Shown in pieces: positions 22,290-23,144 of a stretch of 23,144 nt of DNA. Source of the stretch: DATAVB01 sp040414495 (GTDB taxonomy: Bacteria; Actinomycetota; Actinomycetes; Mycobacteriales; QHCD01); the NCBI GenBank assembly GCA_040414495.1, contig JBEDUI010000031.1, positions 1-23,144 on the forward strand, in the 5' to 3' direction. The translations under genes and the position numbers were made by a program. The notes under the pieces are model-generated. The model did no database searches, had not been told where the DNA came from, and worked only from the letters and a program-made list of their open reading frames with translations. The first letter of the stretch is position 1, and each line of letters begins with the position of its first letter.

Positions 22290-22311
22290 CCGACATTGTG
22301 CTGGAGTTTGC

Positions 22312-22620
22312 CTACTTCTCGATGACCGCGAGGACGTCGCGGGCGGAGAGCACCAGGTACTCGTCCGTGCCGTACTTGACCTCGGTGCCGCCGTACTTCG
22401 AGTACAGAACCGTGTCGCCGGTCTTGACGTCGATCGGCACGCGGTTGCCCTTGTCGTCGATCCGGCCGGGGCCGACGGCGATGACGGTGCCCTCCTGGGG
22501 CTTTTCCTTGGCGGTGTCCGGGATAACGATGCCCGACGCCGTCGTGGTCTCCGCCTCGTTCGCCTGAACGACGATGCGGTCCTCAAGGGGCTTGATGGTG
22601 ACCTTGGTAGCGGTCGTCAC
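22312..22620 (-). CDS. groES: Co-chaperonin GroES (10 kDa)
   Basis: This 102-residue protein caps the GroEL ring. It has the family start VTIKPLEDRIVVQANEAE, the mobile loop ETTTASGIVIPDTAKEKPQEG, the VGPGRIDDKGNRVPIDVKTGD segment and the C-terminal EYLVLSARDVLAVIEK. The start is the GTG at 22620 with GGGAGGGGG about eight bases upstream. It is first in the groES-groEL1 operon. A CIRCE operator lies 109 bases above the start, so HrcA repression is expected. The leader between CIRCE and start contains a GT-rich low-complexity run. Confidence 0.96.
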   Translation of the reverse strand: MTTATKVTIKPLEDRIVVQANEAETTTASGIVIPDTAKEKPQEGTVIAVGPGRIDDKGNRVPIDVKTGDTVLYSKYGGTEVKYGTDEYLVLSARDVLAVIEK

Positions 22621-22728
22621 GATCTGGCTCCCCCTCCCTTTGGGGTTCGTACAGGTGGTGTGTTGTGTTGTTGTGAGGCGAGCCCAGTGCGCCTGCCGTC
22701 GCGGGAGCCAGGTCGTCCGAGCCTGCGA

Positions 22729-22755
22729 TTGGCACTCTAGCCCGCTGAGTGCCAA
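22729..22755. promoter_or_regulatory. CIRCE operator (HrcA site) of groES-groEL1
   Basis: TTGGCACTC at 22729-22737 and GAGTGCCAA at 22747-22755 are perfect inverted repeats around exactly 9 bases. It matches CIRCE (TTAGCACTC-N9-GAGTGCTAA) with one compensated change in each arm. HrcA should bind here and repress the chaperonin operon until heat stress. Confidence 0.95.
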
Positions 22756-22757
22756 GG

Positions 22758-22787
22758 CATCAACACGGTCCGGCCGATCGACCTCAA
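22758..22787 (-). promoter_or_regulatory. Possible groES promoter
   Basis: On the minus strand TTGAGG (22782-22787) and TTGATG (22758-22763) are 18 bases apart, with CIRCE starting 2 bases below the second box, where the transcription start should be. The -35 is fair and the -10 poor. The location supports it more than the sequence. Confidence 0.4.
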
Positions 22788-22890
22788 GTGTGTTGCTTGA
22801 ATCCTGGCCGTGGCGAGCGGTGATCGCTGTAAGTACTGCGGCGGTCCGGCAAGGCAGCCCGGGTGCGGGTGTCCCGCAAGACACGAGAGG

Positions 22891-22913
22891 AGCCGATAGC
22901 GGAGCTACCGGCT
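22891..22913. other. Hairpin upstream of the groES promoter
   Basis: AGCCGATAGC at 22891-22900 and GCTACCGGCT at 22904-22913 form a 10-bp stem with one mismatch and a 3-nt loop. It lies about 100 bases past the stop of the truncated upstream gene on the minus strand. It could be that gene's terminator, but no T-tract follows. Confidence 0.35.
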
Positions 22914-23013
22914 GTTCGTACAGTGACGACAACGCCAGCCGTCGGGGTGGTGGGTGGGAGCGTGCCAGTCGTTTGGGCGCCGCGCAGCAGGCCGAGGATT
23001 TATGAGACATGCC

Positions 23014-23144
23014 CTAGTCGCCCTGATACCGCTGTTCGCGCCATGGGTCTCCGTAGTCGTGGTAGCCGAGCGTTTCCCAGAAGCCCGGTTCGTCCTGCAA
23101 CAGCAGCTGGAGGCCCTGCACCCATTTCGCCGATTTCCAGAAAT
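23014..23144 (-). CDS. Sulfite-oxidase-like molybdopterin oxidoreductase, C-terminal fragment
   Basis: The window cuts this gene, leaving 42 codons and the TAG at 23014-23016. The readable end (KSAKWVQGLQLLLQDEPGFW, then ETLGYHDYGDPWREQRYQGD) matches the C-terminus of sulfite-oxidase/YedY-like molybdopterin-dependent oxidoreductases, where a K-W-x-x-G-L stretch, a PGFWE segment and a final GDPW(R/K)EQRY are typical. The rest, including the molybdopterin-binding domain, lies beyond the window edge. It is on the same strand as groES with a 393-base gap, so it is probably a separate transcription unit. The family call rests on this short tail only. Confidence 0.65.
   Translation of the reverse strand, partial: FWKSAKWVQGLQLLLQDEPGFWETLGYHDYGDPWREQRYQGD

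Noticed and set aside
22233..22586. Longer N-terminus for GroEL1
   Set aside because: The frame is open into groES, but the canonical MAKILSFDEEARRAL start at 22232 has AAAGGA at correct spacing.
22784..22800. TCAAG-N7-CTTGA above groES as a HAIR (HspR) site
   Set aside because: HAIR is CTTGAGT-N7-ACTCAAG; here the arms are in the opposite order, so it is not a HAIR element.

Overview
This is high-GC actinobacterial chromosomal DNA. The clearest sign is the right-hand block: groES-groEL1 under a CIRCE operator, a WhiD/WhiB3-type WhiB protein, a BldM-like orphan regulator, sigD with its anti-sigma factor rsdA, a DUF5319 gene, and the IMP dehydrogenase pair guaB2-guaB3. Streptomyces and Mycobacterium carry the same neighbourhood. 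The genus cannot be read from the sequence; the WhiD/BldM pair fits a sporulating or otherwise differentiating lineage.

Layout, left to right. Bases 1-1031 hold no credible gene: a degenerate periodic repeat array (cores every 51-52 bp, later every 55-59 bp) surrounds two strong palindromes. From 1032 to 6916 there is a SAM methyltransferase, a convergent two-component system (LuxR-type regulator plus a PspC-domain histidine kinase) and, divergent from it, an operon-like set of envelope proteins: a PspC/LiaF-like protein, a two-helix membrane protein, and a SHOCT-like, proline-rich, single-pass protein cut by an in-frame TGA. A perfect 10-bp palindrome lies between the divergent units. From 7235 to 16645 lie the GMP-synthesis genes guaA, guaB3 and guaB2 (all minus strand). 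Between guaA and guaB3 sit a CorA-type transporter, a GGDEF-like protein with a degenerate motif, an HD-domain phosphohydrolase, a glycerophosphodiesterase and an inositol-monophosphatase-family enzyme. From 16771 to the end is the sigD/bldM/whiD/groE block, closing with the 3' end of a sulfite-oxidase-like molybdoenzyme gene.

Functional themes: guanine-nucleotide synthesis (GuaB2 makes XMP, GuaA makes GMP), envelope-stress sensing (the PspC locus), developmental and redox regulation (SigD/RsdA, the BldM-like protein, WhiD) and protein folding (GroES/GroEL1, with an HrcA-type operator).

The least ordinary content is non-coding or broken. A 77-78-nt nested-palindrome element occurs twice, both times between convergent genes and 89-90 bp past the stop of a gua gene. 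At both sites a different short tandem array runs straight into its arm. Other points are an 11-unit heptamer array behind corA, the left-end periodic array, and the TGA-split gene, whose downstream frame is fully open and keeps its membrane helix. No phage, insertion sequence, CRISPR array, tRNA or rRNA was seen.
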